Origin: Planctomycetota bacterium
GTDB lineage: Bacteria; Planctomycetota; B15-G4
Reading direction: 5' to 3'
Length of the DNA stretch: 60,166 bases
Assembly (NCBI GenBank): GCA_029259695.1
Contig: JAJDEQ010000133.1
Coordinates: 1-60,166, forward strand
Shown here one piece after another: positions 7,597 through 15,153 of this stretch. Position numbers and translations under genes: made by a program. The notes beneath the pieces are model-generated. The model did no database searches and was not told the origin of the DNA. It saw nothing but the letters and a program-made list of their open reading frames with translations. How positions within the stretch are numbered: the first letter of the stretch is position 1; each line of letters opens with the position of its first letter.

Positions 7597-8739
7597 ATGC
7601 TTCGCAAGGCCATCAAGCAGTTCAAGCTCGGCGTCAAGAACCCCGCCCAGGCGGCTCGAGTGCTGGCGTCCGAGGCCAAGATGCGAGCCGGGATCCGCAC
7701 GCTGCGCAGCGTGGAGATGGCCGTCACCTGGATCTGCAACCTCGACTGCGACTTCTGCTACGCCGAAGACCTGATGCACGCGCAGAAGAAGCCGCCGCAC
7801 ATGCCGGTGGACGAAGTGCGGCGCATCACGAAGGAAGCCCACGACCTGGGCATGATCCACATCAACGTGACCGGCGGCGAGCCACTGGTGCGCAAGGACA
7901 TCTTCGAGGTCGTCGACGCGATCCCGAAGGACGTGGTCATCTCCCTGGTGACGAACAGCACGCTGCTGACCAAGGAGAAGGTCGACGGACTCAAGGCCGC
8001 CGGTCTCTCCACGATCCAGATGTCGTACGGCGACTACTACCTCAAGAGCTTCAAGCGCGACCTCGCGCGGTACTGCGTGGAGCAGGGCATCAGCGTCACG
8101 CTGAGCGTCGTCAACATCCTGAGCGAGCGCGCGAACATCGAGCACGCCTTCAAGATGGCCGAAGAGGACGACTTCTCGGTGCTGTTCAACTACCCGATGA
8201 TCTACAAGGACATCGACCTGGACAGCGAGTACTACTGGAAGATGCGTTACCACCCGCGCTGCCGCGAGGACAACATGTTCTGGAGCGGCAAGGACCGCTG
8301 CCCGGCCGGCACGCACAAGGTCTACGTCACCAACGACGGCGACGTGATGACCTGCGACCGCATCCACGCCATCTACGGCAACCTCAACGAAGAGCCGCTC
8401 GCCGACATCCACAAGCGCATGTACGAGCAGTTCATCAAGCACAAGAGCTTCTGCCTGCTCGAGACCTGCCCTGACCAGTGGCGCGAGAACAACCAGCGCA
8501 GCGGGCACAACTACTCGCCCGAACTGCTGGGTACGCGCTCCGATCCCTTCAACGTGTTCGAGGGCACCCAGCTCATGAACGGCTCGGTGGAGGGTTCGAC
8601 CATGGCCAAAGAGATGCACGCGGCCCGCGTCGGCAAGACCGACGACGACGCTCCCGCCGAGAACGGCACCAACGGCGCCGAGACCGACGGCACCCCGGCG
8701 CCGGACGCCGAGCCCAGCCGGGCGCCCAGCTCCCACTGA
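7597..8739 (+). CDS. Radical SAM enzyme with SPASM-like C-terminal cysteines
   Basis: A 380-residue radical SAM protein. The cluster motif is CNLDCDFCYAE (C-x3-C-x2-C, about residues 48-55), followed by INVTGGEPLVR, which binds SAM. The C-terminal part carries further cysteines (CPAGTHKVY, MTCDRIHAIYGNL, CLLETCPDQW) arranged like a SPASM or twitch auxiliary cluster domain. A low-complexity Ala/Glu/Gly/Thr tail closes the protein. ATG at 7597 is chosen because similarity starts there; an upstream in-frame extension has no such support. The substrate is unknown: no peptide precursor gene is visible nearby, so a maturase role is not supported. Confidence 0.8.
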   Translation: MLRKAIKQFKLGVKNPAQAARVLASEAKMRAGIRTLRSVEMAVTWICNLDCDFCYAEDLMHAQKKPPHMPVDEVRRITKEAHDLGMIHINVTGGEPLVRKDIFEVVDAIPKDVVISLVTNSTLLTKEKVDGLKAAGLSTIQMSYGDYYLKSFKRDLARYCVEQGISVTLSVVNILSERANIEHAFKMAEEDDFSVLFNYPMIYKDIDLDSEYYWKMRYHPRCREDNMFWSGKDRCPAGTHKVYVTNDGDVMTCDRIHAIYGNLNEEPLADIHKRMYEQFIKHKSFCLLETCPDQWRENNQRSGHNYSPELLGTRSDPFNVFEGTQLMNGSVEGSTMAKEMHAARVGKTDDDAPAENGTNGAETDGTPAPDAEPSRAPSSH

Positions 8740-8867
8740 GCCCGGGCGGCCCTCGCCCCGCTTCCGTTCCAGGCCCCAGCGCCGCTGAGGTCGGGCCCCG
8801 ATCCGACGTCGAGCAGCAATCCGGCTTTGCGTGCAACCTCCCGCAGCCCCGGGCGGTAAGAGAGGGC

Positions 8868-9389
8868 GTGACCACGCGCCCCGGCACCCGCCCTCAGGCC
8901 CACGGCACCCGGCTGCTCGCGGAGCTTCCCGCGTTGCGGCGGTTCCTCTCGCGCCTGATCGGGCCCCGAGGCGTCATCGACCCCGAGGACGTCCTCCAGG
9001 AAGTGATGGAACGCGCGCTGCGCTACGCACACACCTTCGACACCGGGCGAGCCATGGGTCCCTGGCTCAGGCGCGCGGCGTTCCGCGTGTACCTCGATCA
9101 GCGCCGCACGAGCGAACGCCTCCCCGCCGGTGGTGATGCCGTGGCCGATGCGCCCGCTCGCGAACCGGCCCACACCGAGGCGATCGCCCATCGCGACGAG
9201 GTCCGGAACCTGCTCTCCCGGCTGGCACCGATGCAGCGTGAGATCCTCGACCGCTTCCACCACCGCGGCCAGACGCTGCGCGAGATCGGTGCCGCCCTGG
9301 GTCTGCCCGAGGGCACGGTGAAGTCCCACCTGCACCGGGCACGCCGGCGCCTGGCTGCCGTGGGCGACGACGACGGAGGAACACGATGA
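8868..9389 (+). CDS. ECF-type RNA polymerase sigma factor
   Basis: A 173-residue sigma factor with region 2 (VIDPEDVLQEVMERAL...FDTGRAMGPWLRR) and region 4 (LAPMQREILDRFHHRG...LREIGAALGLPEGTVKSHL, a helix-turn-helix). The size and the absence of regions 1 and 3 identify the ECF group. GTG at 8868 is the best start: an AGAGAGG lies just upstream, though its spacing is short. The stop overlaps the ATG of the anti-sigma-like gene by four bases, a standard sigma/anti-sigma arrangement. The genes at 9386-11920 follow in the same direction and may be its regulon. Confidence 0.85.
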   Translation: MTTRPGTRPQAHGTRLLAELPALRRFLSRLIGPRGVIDPEDVLQEVMERALRYAHTFDTGRAMGPWLRRAAFRVYLDQRRTSERLPAGGDAVADAPAREPAHTEAIAHRDEVRNLLSRLAPMQREILDRFHHRGQTLREIGAALGLPEGTVKSHLHRARRRLAAVGDDDGGTR

Positions 9390-10138
9390 CGACCACACGC
9401 GAGCTGCTCTGGGCCGCCGCGCAACGAGCATGGGACGAGGGCCGCGATCCGCTCGACGACCCGCAGGTCGCCGACGTGTTGCTCGAACAACCCGAGCTGC
9501 TCGCCGAACTCGACCGGGCACGCCACGCGCTGCATGCCGTCGCAACCGGCGCTGCCACCGCGCAAGGCGCTGCCGTCGCAACCGGTGGCGCCATCGCGCA
9601 AGGCGCTGCCGTCGCAGCCGGCGGTGCCATCGCGCAGGGCGCTGCCGTCGCAACCGGCGGTCTCGTCGCGCAGGGCGACACGATCGCTCCGGCCGTGGCG
9701 CGCGGTCGCCCACACCCATCGCGCGACGCTGTGCGTCGCTGGGCCGCCGCGGCGCTGCTGCTGGGCGCCCTGGCAGCCCTGCTGCAGCACACGCCCGCCT
9801 CCGCCGCAAGGGGAGACGTCGCGCCAGGGGCACCGCTCGCCGACGCGGACGCGCTCCCGATCCCGGCAGCCTTGCCCGTCGCACTCGCCCGCCCCCGGGT
9901 GCTCTCGTTCCGCATGAGCGTGCGCACCGAGAGACCCGAGGGTACCTCGGTCACCGTCAACGAAGACGGAGAACTGACCCACCGGCACCTGACCCGCGCC
10001 CGACGCCCGCTCGCTGCCGCGCGCTCCACCGCCCCCGCCGGCAGCGGGCAGCCCGGAGCCGACGGCACCCCACCGAACAACGGCCCTCGCACCCACGCCA
10101 TCCTCGTCGCATGGAACCAGACATGGACACGCCCGTGA
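9386..10138 (+). CDS. Probable anti-sigma factor with tandem-repeat linker
   Basis: A 250-residue protein translated in coupling with the ECF sigma factor (ATGA overlap). The N-terminus (RELLWAAAQRAWDEGRDP) is helical and would be cytoplasmic. A 12-residue repeat rich in Ala, Gly, Val and Thr follows, encoded by four 36-bp units. One membrane helix (AAAALLLGALAALLQ) sits near residue 120, then a Pro/Ala-rich exported part. No zinc-finger H-x3-C-x2-C motif is present, so the anti-sigma role is inferred from position and topology only. The last bases overlap the next gene by 16 bp. Confidence 0.6.
   Translation: MTTTRELLWAAAQRAWDEGRDPLDDPQVADVLLEQPELLAELDRARHALHAVATGAATAQGAAVATGGAIAQGAAVAAGGAIAQGAAVATGGLVAQGDTIAPAVARGRPHPSRDAVRRWAAAALLLGALAALLQHTPASAARGDVAPGAPLADADALPIPAALPVALARPRVLSFRMSVRTERPEGTSVTVNEDGELTHRHLTRARRPLAAARSTAPAGSGQPGADGTPPNNGPRTHAILVAWNQTWTRP
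9536..9679 (+). repeat. Four 36-bp in-frame tandem repeats
   Basis: Four consecutive 36-bp units (9536-9571, 9572-9607, 9608-9643, 9644-9679), each starting gccgtcgca and encoding variants of AVATGGAIAQGA. Units differ by a few bases. The length is a multiple of three, so copy-number changes would keep the reading frame and alter the linker between the cytoplasmic and membrane parts of the anti-sigma-like protein. Confidence 0.9.
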
Positions 10139-11262
10139 CTCTCGCTCCCCACGCCACGCTCCACGCCCTCTCAGCGGCGCACGACGCACGGCGCCACGCC
10201 CCACGACGCCGTTGCGCAGCTCACATCGCCGCGGTCCTGGGTGCCCTGCTCGGCGCGAGCACCGCCGCCCCGGCCCAGACGAATGAGCGTGTCCCGGCCC
10301 CGGACGAGCACGCGGCGAGCCGTGCCGGCGACCCTTCCGCCCGGACCAAGATCGTCGCGGCCGGCGACTTCGACCTGGCCTACTACGAGATCTTCGACAT
10401 CACGGGCTGGGTCTCACCCGCCATGGCCCCGCCCGAGGGCCAGGCCCACGCCGACCCCCAGGTGGCCCTGGCCGAGATGCGCGAGCGTGAGGAGCGGCGC
10501 CAGCGCGCCCAGTTGCGCACCGACGCGCTGGCCGAGACGGTGCGCACCTACATGACGCCCGCCTTCGAGGAGGGCCTGCACGACGTCCATGCGTCGGGCA
10601 GCGTGATGGTCGTGCTCGCCGGCCCCGCGCAGCACGAATGGGTCCAGGACTTCCTCGACATCGTGCGTGCATACGACGGCTACGTGATGACCCAGGGCAT
10701 CGTCTACACGGCGCCGGCGGGCACCTTCCGCGAGCTCGGGTTCGCCGACGATCAGGCCATCATGGACCGGTCCCGCGCCGAGGTCCTGCAGCGCGATCTG
10801 GAGCAGCGCGGCATCAGCATCTTGACCGCGCCGAAGTTGTTGACCGAACCCCTCCAGGCAGGGTCGATCTCGGTGCTGCACACGTTCGCGTACGTGAAGG
10901 ACTGGGAACTGCGCACGGTGCAGCCGGGCGATCAACGCATCGCCGACCCGATCATCGAGACGCTGCACGAGGGTCTCACGCTGGAGACGCGCGCCACGCC
11001 GCTCGGTTCGTCGACCTTCGGAGTCGAGGTGGAACTCGAGCTGGCCTCCGTGGAGCAGCCGTTTCCCACCCGCGAAGTCGTCCTCGCCCCCGGGCTGCCC
11101 GCGGTCCAGATCGCCCTGCCCAGCGTGACGAACGTGGGCCTCGACACCCAGCTCTCGATCGACGCCGGCCAGTCGGTGCTGTTCGTCACCCACGATCGGA
11201 TCGAGGATCAGGAGCTGGCCGTGCTGTTGAGCTTCGAGCAGGTCGACGCCAACGGGAACTGA
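10123..11262 (+). CDS. Exported protein with secretin-like C-terminal domain
   Basis: A 379-residue protein with an Arg-rich start and a signal peptide (IAAVLGALLGASTAAPAQ). The C-terminal half has the order found in the conserved domain of type II/III secretion secretins: ILTAPKLLTEP, then beta strands with LTLETRATPLG, VEVELELASVEQP, and a final DAGQSVLFVTH near the end. It lacks the long N-terminal N-domains of real secretins and is much shorter, so a pore role is doubtful. The start is ATG at 10123 with GGAA six bases upstream; GTG at 10135, overlapping the previous stop, is an alternative. It is probably co-transcribed with the sigma/anti-sigma pair. Confidence 0.55.
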   Translation: MDTPVTLAPHATLHALSAAHDARRHAPRRRCAAHIAAVLGALLGASTAAPAQTNERVPAPDEHAASRAGDPSARTKIVAAGDFDLAYYEIFDITGWVSPAMAPPEGQAHADPQVALAEMREREERRQRAQLRTDALAETVRTYMTPAFEEGLHDVHASGSVMVVLAGPAQHEWVQDFLDIVRAYDGYVMTQGIVYTAPAGTFRELGFADDQAIMDRSRAEVLQRDLEQRGISILTAPKLLTEPLQAGSISVLHTFAYVKDWELRTVQPGDQRIADPIIETLHEGLTLETRATPLGSSTFGVEVELELASVEQPFPTREVVLAPGLPAVQIALPSVTNVGLDTQLSIDAGQSVLFVTHDRIEDQELAVLLSFEQVDANGN

Positions 11263-11449
11263 GCGACCGACCCTGCCCGGCGCCCCAGTACGCCATCCGA
11301 ACCGGAGATGGCGCCGGCCGACGCGCGTCCCGGCAACGAGGGCCGGGCTCAGCGTGAGCCAACGGCCGCGCGACAGGTCGCGTTAGATCCGGGAATCGGT
11401 ACCGTCCACGGGTGCCCGGGCAGGGCCTTCATTCTTTCGGGAGAGTTTC

Positions 11450-11920
11450 ATGTCGTCCACCAACGTGTCGTTCCACCGTCGTGCTTCGCTTGCATCGTGC
11501 GTGCTGTTGGCGCTGCTCGCCGTCGCCAGCCCTGCCCACGCCTTCGGCGGGGGTGGTGTCTGGGAGAACCTGGGCAACGCCCTGGCGGGAGAGTTCGGCG
11601 ACCCCGAACTCGCGCCTCAGGGCGACCTGTCCCCCAGGTCGGAGACGTCGCTGACGCTCAGCAACGCGCGCGCCGAAGCGCGGGCATTCCTGGCGGTCAG
11701 CACCGTGCAGGCGAACCAGCCCTTCAAGGGCGGCGTCATGGTGCCCGACTTCAAGCTGGGAACCACCGTGGGCTTCCGCACCCAACCGGGGCAGACCGTG
11801 CTCGGGTTGCAGGTCATGGCCCCGTCGGGCATCGCCTTCTTCTTCCAGGTCTGGATGCAGGACCCCGCCGCGGTCGAGGGCTTCTCCGCCAGCAACGCGC
11901 TGCGCGGCACGACTCCCTGA
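11450..11920 (+). CDS. Small exported protein made only of the shared C-terminal domain
   Basis: A 156-residue protein with a clean signal peptide (LLALLAVASPAHAF). The rest is a single beta-rich domain: WENLGNALAGEFG, a middle with PFKGGVMVPDF, FFQVWMQD, and the end SASNALRGTTP. The same pattern closes three much larger exported proteins in this window (21435-22583, 30051-32549, 36347-37921). Here it is free-standing, which shows that it folds as an independent unit. Function is not known to me; surface anchoring or export sorting is a guess. The ATG at 11450 is preceded by gggaga at good spacing. Confidence 0.7.
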   Translation: MSSTNVSFHRRASLASCVLLALLAVASPAHAFGGGGVWENLGNALAGEFGDPELAPQGDLSPRSETSLTLSNARAEARAFLAVSTVQANQPFKGGVMVPDFKLGTTVGFRTQPGQTVLGLQVMAPSGIAFFFQVWMQDPAAVEGFSASNALRGTTP

Positions 11921-11938
11921 CCGCGCGTCCGACCTCAT

Positions 11939-11961
11939 CCGACGCAACCGCAGCGCGTCGG
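11939..11961. terminator. Hairpin between convergent genes
   Basis: A seven-base-pair perfect stem, CCGACGC with GCGTCGG, spans 11939-11945 and 11955-11961 with a nine-base loop. It sits between the ends of the genes at 11920 and 11982, where a shared terminator is expected. No T tract is present. Confidence 0.45.
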
Positions 11962-11981
11962 GCCAGCCGCTCCTCGGAGCG

Positions 11982-14651
11982 TCACGGCTCGGCGCGCTGT
12001 CGTTGCATCTGACGCCACACGTCGGCGTCTTCCCAGCGTTCTGTGGCCTCGTAGTGCCAGGCGGTGAACTCGATCGCCCACCCGGTCATGCGATGGTCGG
12101 GTCCCAGGTGTTCGTTGGAGAGTTCGTAGCCCTCCAGCAAGGCGGACTCGGCCGCTTCGTTGTCGCCGAGCTGCGTGAGTGCGATGCCCAACGACAGACG
12201 GATCTTGGCGCGCAGGAAGTCACCCTCCGGCAGCAGGTGATCGTGGACCAGGGCCCCGCGGCACTCCTCCGCCGCCGCCTCGTGGTCGCCCAGCCGCGTG
12301 TGGATGTCCGCCATGTCGAGCATGCGTTCGATCTTCGCCGCCGTGTACGCACCGGGGTGACGCTCCAGGATGCGCACCGACTCGGACAGCGCGGCCACCG
12401 CGCCCTCGCCGTCCCCCAGGCGACCGCGAGCCAGTGCGATGTAGCGCAGCACCGAGTCGGACTTGATCGAGTCGGGGCCCCACACCCGCGGCGCCAGGAC
12501 CAGGACCTCCTCCATGATCGACAGGGAGAGCGTGTCGTCCTGCAGGTCGAAGAGGAAGCGACCGTACTCGTAGGCCAACTGCCACGCGTCGTAGAGCAGC
12601 AGCGGACTCCCATCGTCGGCCGCCACTCGCAGCGTTTCGAGCATCAGCACGCCGGCCTCGGTGCGTTCGCGCAGCGATTCGTCGGGCTCGGTCTCGAGCG
12701 AGGCCACCACGCTCTCCCACAAGCCCGGCGGGAGTGAGACGCCGAGACGTTCGGCGAACTGCTCCACGTGAGGCACGATCAAGGCCTGGACGTCGGCGTG
12801 GCGACCCTGCTGCAGGTAGAGACTGCGCAGCGTGTTCTCGATCTCGTCCGCCAGCCCCGCCCCCCCGGGTACCCCGCCCGAGCGCTGCTCCGCCGCCCGC
12901 AGCCGGTCGTGCAACGCGCGCGCAGCGAGCAACTCCTGCTCGGACTCCTGGACCTGCTCCTGCATCAGGAGCACGCGGCCGAGGTTCGCCATGAGTCGCA
13001 CCTCGAGCCACGGGTCCCCGTCCGCGCGGGCGCGATGGACGGTCAGCCCCTCACGCAGCATGCCCTCGGCCTCCGCCATCTGCCCTCTGCGCGCCAGCAC
13101 GTCGCTCAGCACGCCGAGCGTGGCCAGGCGCTCGGGGTCATCGACGCTCAGCTCCTCGGTGCGCACGGCGAGGGCCGAACGCAGCAAGCGTTCGGCCTGC
13201 TCCCGCAGCGAGACATCGGCGTAGGCGCGGCCCAGCGCGTCGAGGATGTCGGCCTGGATCACCGGGTCGTCGGCGAACTCGCGCTGCACGCGCCACGAGG
13301 CGTCCTCGAGCACATCCACCACCCGCGCATCAGGGCCGCGCCCGTCGGGCGTCATCGAACGGAACATCGAGCCGAGGAAACCCGCCAGCGCCCGCGAGCG
13401 ACGGAGCTGCTCCGCCTCGCGTTGCAGTCCGACCCAGGTCCCCACCAGGCCGCCCACGAGGGCCAGCAACACCAGCGACGCGGAGATCACGCCGACGCGG
13501 TGACGCGACACGAAGCGCGACACCCGGTAGATCGTGGTGGGCGGTCCGGCGAGCACCGGCTCACGTCGTCGGTGTCGGCGGATGTCGGCCGCCAGGTCGG
13601 CGGCGGTGTCGTAGCGACGCTCCCGCTCCCGGGCCAGGGCCTTGTCGCAGATCCACTCCAGGTCGGAGGGCTGCAGCGGGTCCACCGATCGCAGCCGGCG
13701 CGCCCCCAGCACCTCGACCAGGTGCGCCGCCTCGGCGATCGGCTTGTCGGCCAGGTCGTACGGTCGCTGGCCGCAGAGCAACTCGAACAGCAGCAGGCCC
13801 AGGGCGTAGACGTCGGACCGGGTGTCGATGGCGCCGGGCTCACCGGCGAACTGCTCCGGGCTCATGTACTGCGGCGTGCCGACCATGTGGCCCGCGCGGG
13901 TGTGGACCCCGCTGCCACCCTCCGCGTCGCTCACCCGGGCCACCCCGAAGTCGATCACCTTCGGTCGCCCCGCGCGGTCGACCAGGATGTTGCCCGGCTT
14001 CAGGTCGCGGTGGATGACCCCCTTGAGGTGACCGTGGTGCACCGCGTCGCAGACCTGCAGGAACAGGTCGAGCAGCGCGTCCCGGGGCAACGCCTCCTCG
14101 CGCACGTACTGCACGATGTCCCGGGCACCCTCGACGTACTCCATGGCGAACCAGGGCACGCTGGCGAAGGCGACCTCGCCGTCGTCCGGGCCATCCAGCG
14201 TGCCGGTCTCGTACACCTGGGCGATGGCCGGGTGCGACAGCCGGGCGAGGATCTCTGACTCGTACCGGAAGCGCTGCACCGCGTCGGCGGTGTGCAGGCC
14301 GAAGCCCATGGTCTTGAGCGCGACCAGCCGGCTCGGCTCACTCTGCTCGGCCTCGTAGACGGCCCCCATGCCGCCCGTGGCGATCAGGCGGCGCAGCTGG
14401 TAGCGACCGACCCGGCGCCCCGTGAAGTCGGCGGCGACCGCCGTGTCCGCCAGGGCATCACGCTGCTGCTCCTCGACGATGCGCGTGATGCGGTCGGGAC
14501 GGGAGTCGGCGTCCACCAGCCGCTCCACCGCCCGGCGCAGCTCCGCATCGTCGGCACAGGCGCCGTCGATGAACGCGCCGCGCTCGGCGTCCGGGAGGTC
14601 GAGCGCGTCCTCCACGATCGCGCGCACGGCACTCCAGCGCTTGGAATCCAA
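11982..14651 (-). CDS. Membrane Ser/Thr protein kinase with TPR C-terminal region
   Basis: About 889 residues. The N-terminal 50 residues (WSAVRAIVEDALDLPDAERG) are the helical segment common before planctomycete-type kinases. The kinase domain runs from about 81 to 345: ATGGMGAVYEAEQ (P-loop), ALKTM (Lys), HRDLKPGNILVD (catalytic loop), DFGVARVSD, and the activation segment GTPQYMSPEQ. A membrane helix (VISASLVLLALVGGLVGTWVG) follows, then TPR-like helical repeats to the end, predicted outside the membrane. No start with a good ribosome-binding site exists; TTG at 14651 fits the family N-terminus and GTG at 14627 is the alternative. It is divergent from the kinase at 15154. Confidence 0.85.
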   Translation of the reverse strand: MDSKRWSAVRAIVEDALDLPDAERGAFIDGACADDAELRRAVERLVDADSRPDRITRIVEEQQRDALADTAVAADFTGRRVGRYQLRRLIATGGMGAVYEAEQSEPSRLVALKTMGFGLHTADAVQRFRYESEILARLSHPAIAQVYETGTLDGPDDGEVAFASVPWFAMEYVEGARDIVQYVREEALPRDALLDLFLQVCDAVHHGHLKGVIHRDLKPGNILVDRAGRPKVIDFGVARVSDAEGGSGVHTRAGHMVGTPQYMSPEQFAGEPGAIDTRSDVYALGLLLFELLCGQRPYDLADKPIAEAAHLVEVLGARRLRSVDPLQPSDLEWICDKALARERERRYDTAADLAADIRRHRRREPVLAGPPTTIYRVSRFVSRHRVGVISASLVLLALVGGLVGTWVGLQREAEQLRRSRALAGFLGSMFRSMTPDGRGPDARVVDVLEDASWRVQREFADDPVIQADILDALGRAYADVSLREQAERLLRSALAVRTEELSVDDPERLATLGVLSDVLARRGQMAEAEGMLREGLTVHRARADGDPWLEVRLMANLGRVLLMQEQVQESEQELLAARALHDRLRAAEQRSGGVPGGAGLADEIENTLRSLYLQQGRHADVQALIVPHVEQFAERLGVSLPPGLWESVVASLETEPDESLRERTEAGVLMLETLRVAADDGSPLLLYDAWQLAYEYGRFLFDLQDDTLSLSIMEEVLVLAPRVWGPDSIKSDSVLRYIALARGRLGDGEGAVAALSESVRILERHPGAYTAAKIERMLDMADIHTRLGDHEAAAEECRGALVHDHLLPEGDFLRAKIRLSLGIALTQLGDNEAAESALLEGYELSNEHLGPDHRMTGWAIEFTAWHYEATERWEDADVWRQMQRQRAEP

Positions 14652-15153
14652 AGGTCTGTCTCGACGAGTCGGGAGAGGGACGCAGCACGACCACCGCGCC
14701 GGGGCGGAACGCGAACTGCCCGGAGAAGATAACGACAATCGCCGGCAGACGCCGACAACCGCGACGCCCTCGTCCAGGGCCAGCGCTCCCGGCGCGGGCG
14801 CGAAGCCGGCAGCCGCGGTCGGGCTCGGCCCCGGCGCCGCGTGATCCGGGTCACCGGACGCGTGCCGGGCCCGCGGTCGCCGCTGCGGTTCCATCCCCGC
14901 CGGCCCTCCGTGAACCGTCCCCGCTCGGGGACGGGGAATTCTCGCGGTCTGTGCGCCCGGATCGGCGCGACCGCGGGCCTCCCCTGCCGCGCAGGAGACG
15001 ACAGCCTGACGCAAGCTCGTCATCGACCGCTATGATGCCGCCCTGATCGAAGCCGGCTGCGCACGCCCCGCATGATGCGCTGCTCGGCTCGAGCCTGGGG
15101 ATCGCCAAGCGAGGGTTGAAGAGCGCCGCGCGCCGAGCGCAGCGCGTACCGGC
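14652..15153. other. Divergent intergenic region between two kinases
   Basis: About 500 bases without a convincing gene. It holds the 5' regions of both kinases. An eight-base-pair perfect hairpin, CCGTCCCC with GGGGACGG, lies at 14915-14934 with a four-base loop and could be an operator or attenuator. A possible plus-strand promoter is listed separately at 15006-15036. Short in-frame stretches on both strands have no recognisable domain. Confidence 0.5.
15006..15036 (+). promoter_or_regulatory. Possible sigma-70-type promoter for the kinase at 15154
   Basis: CTGACG (15006-15011, four of six to the -35 consensus) and TATGAT (15031-15036, five of six to the -10) are separated by 19 bases, slightly longer than ideal. 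Transcription would start near 15043, leaving a leader of about 110 bases. Confidence 0.35.
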
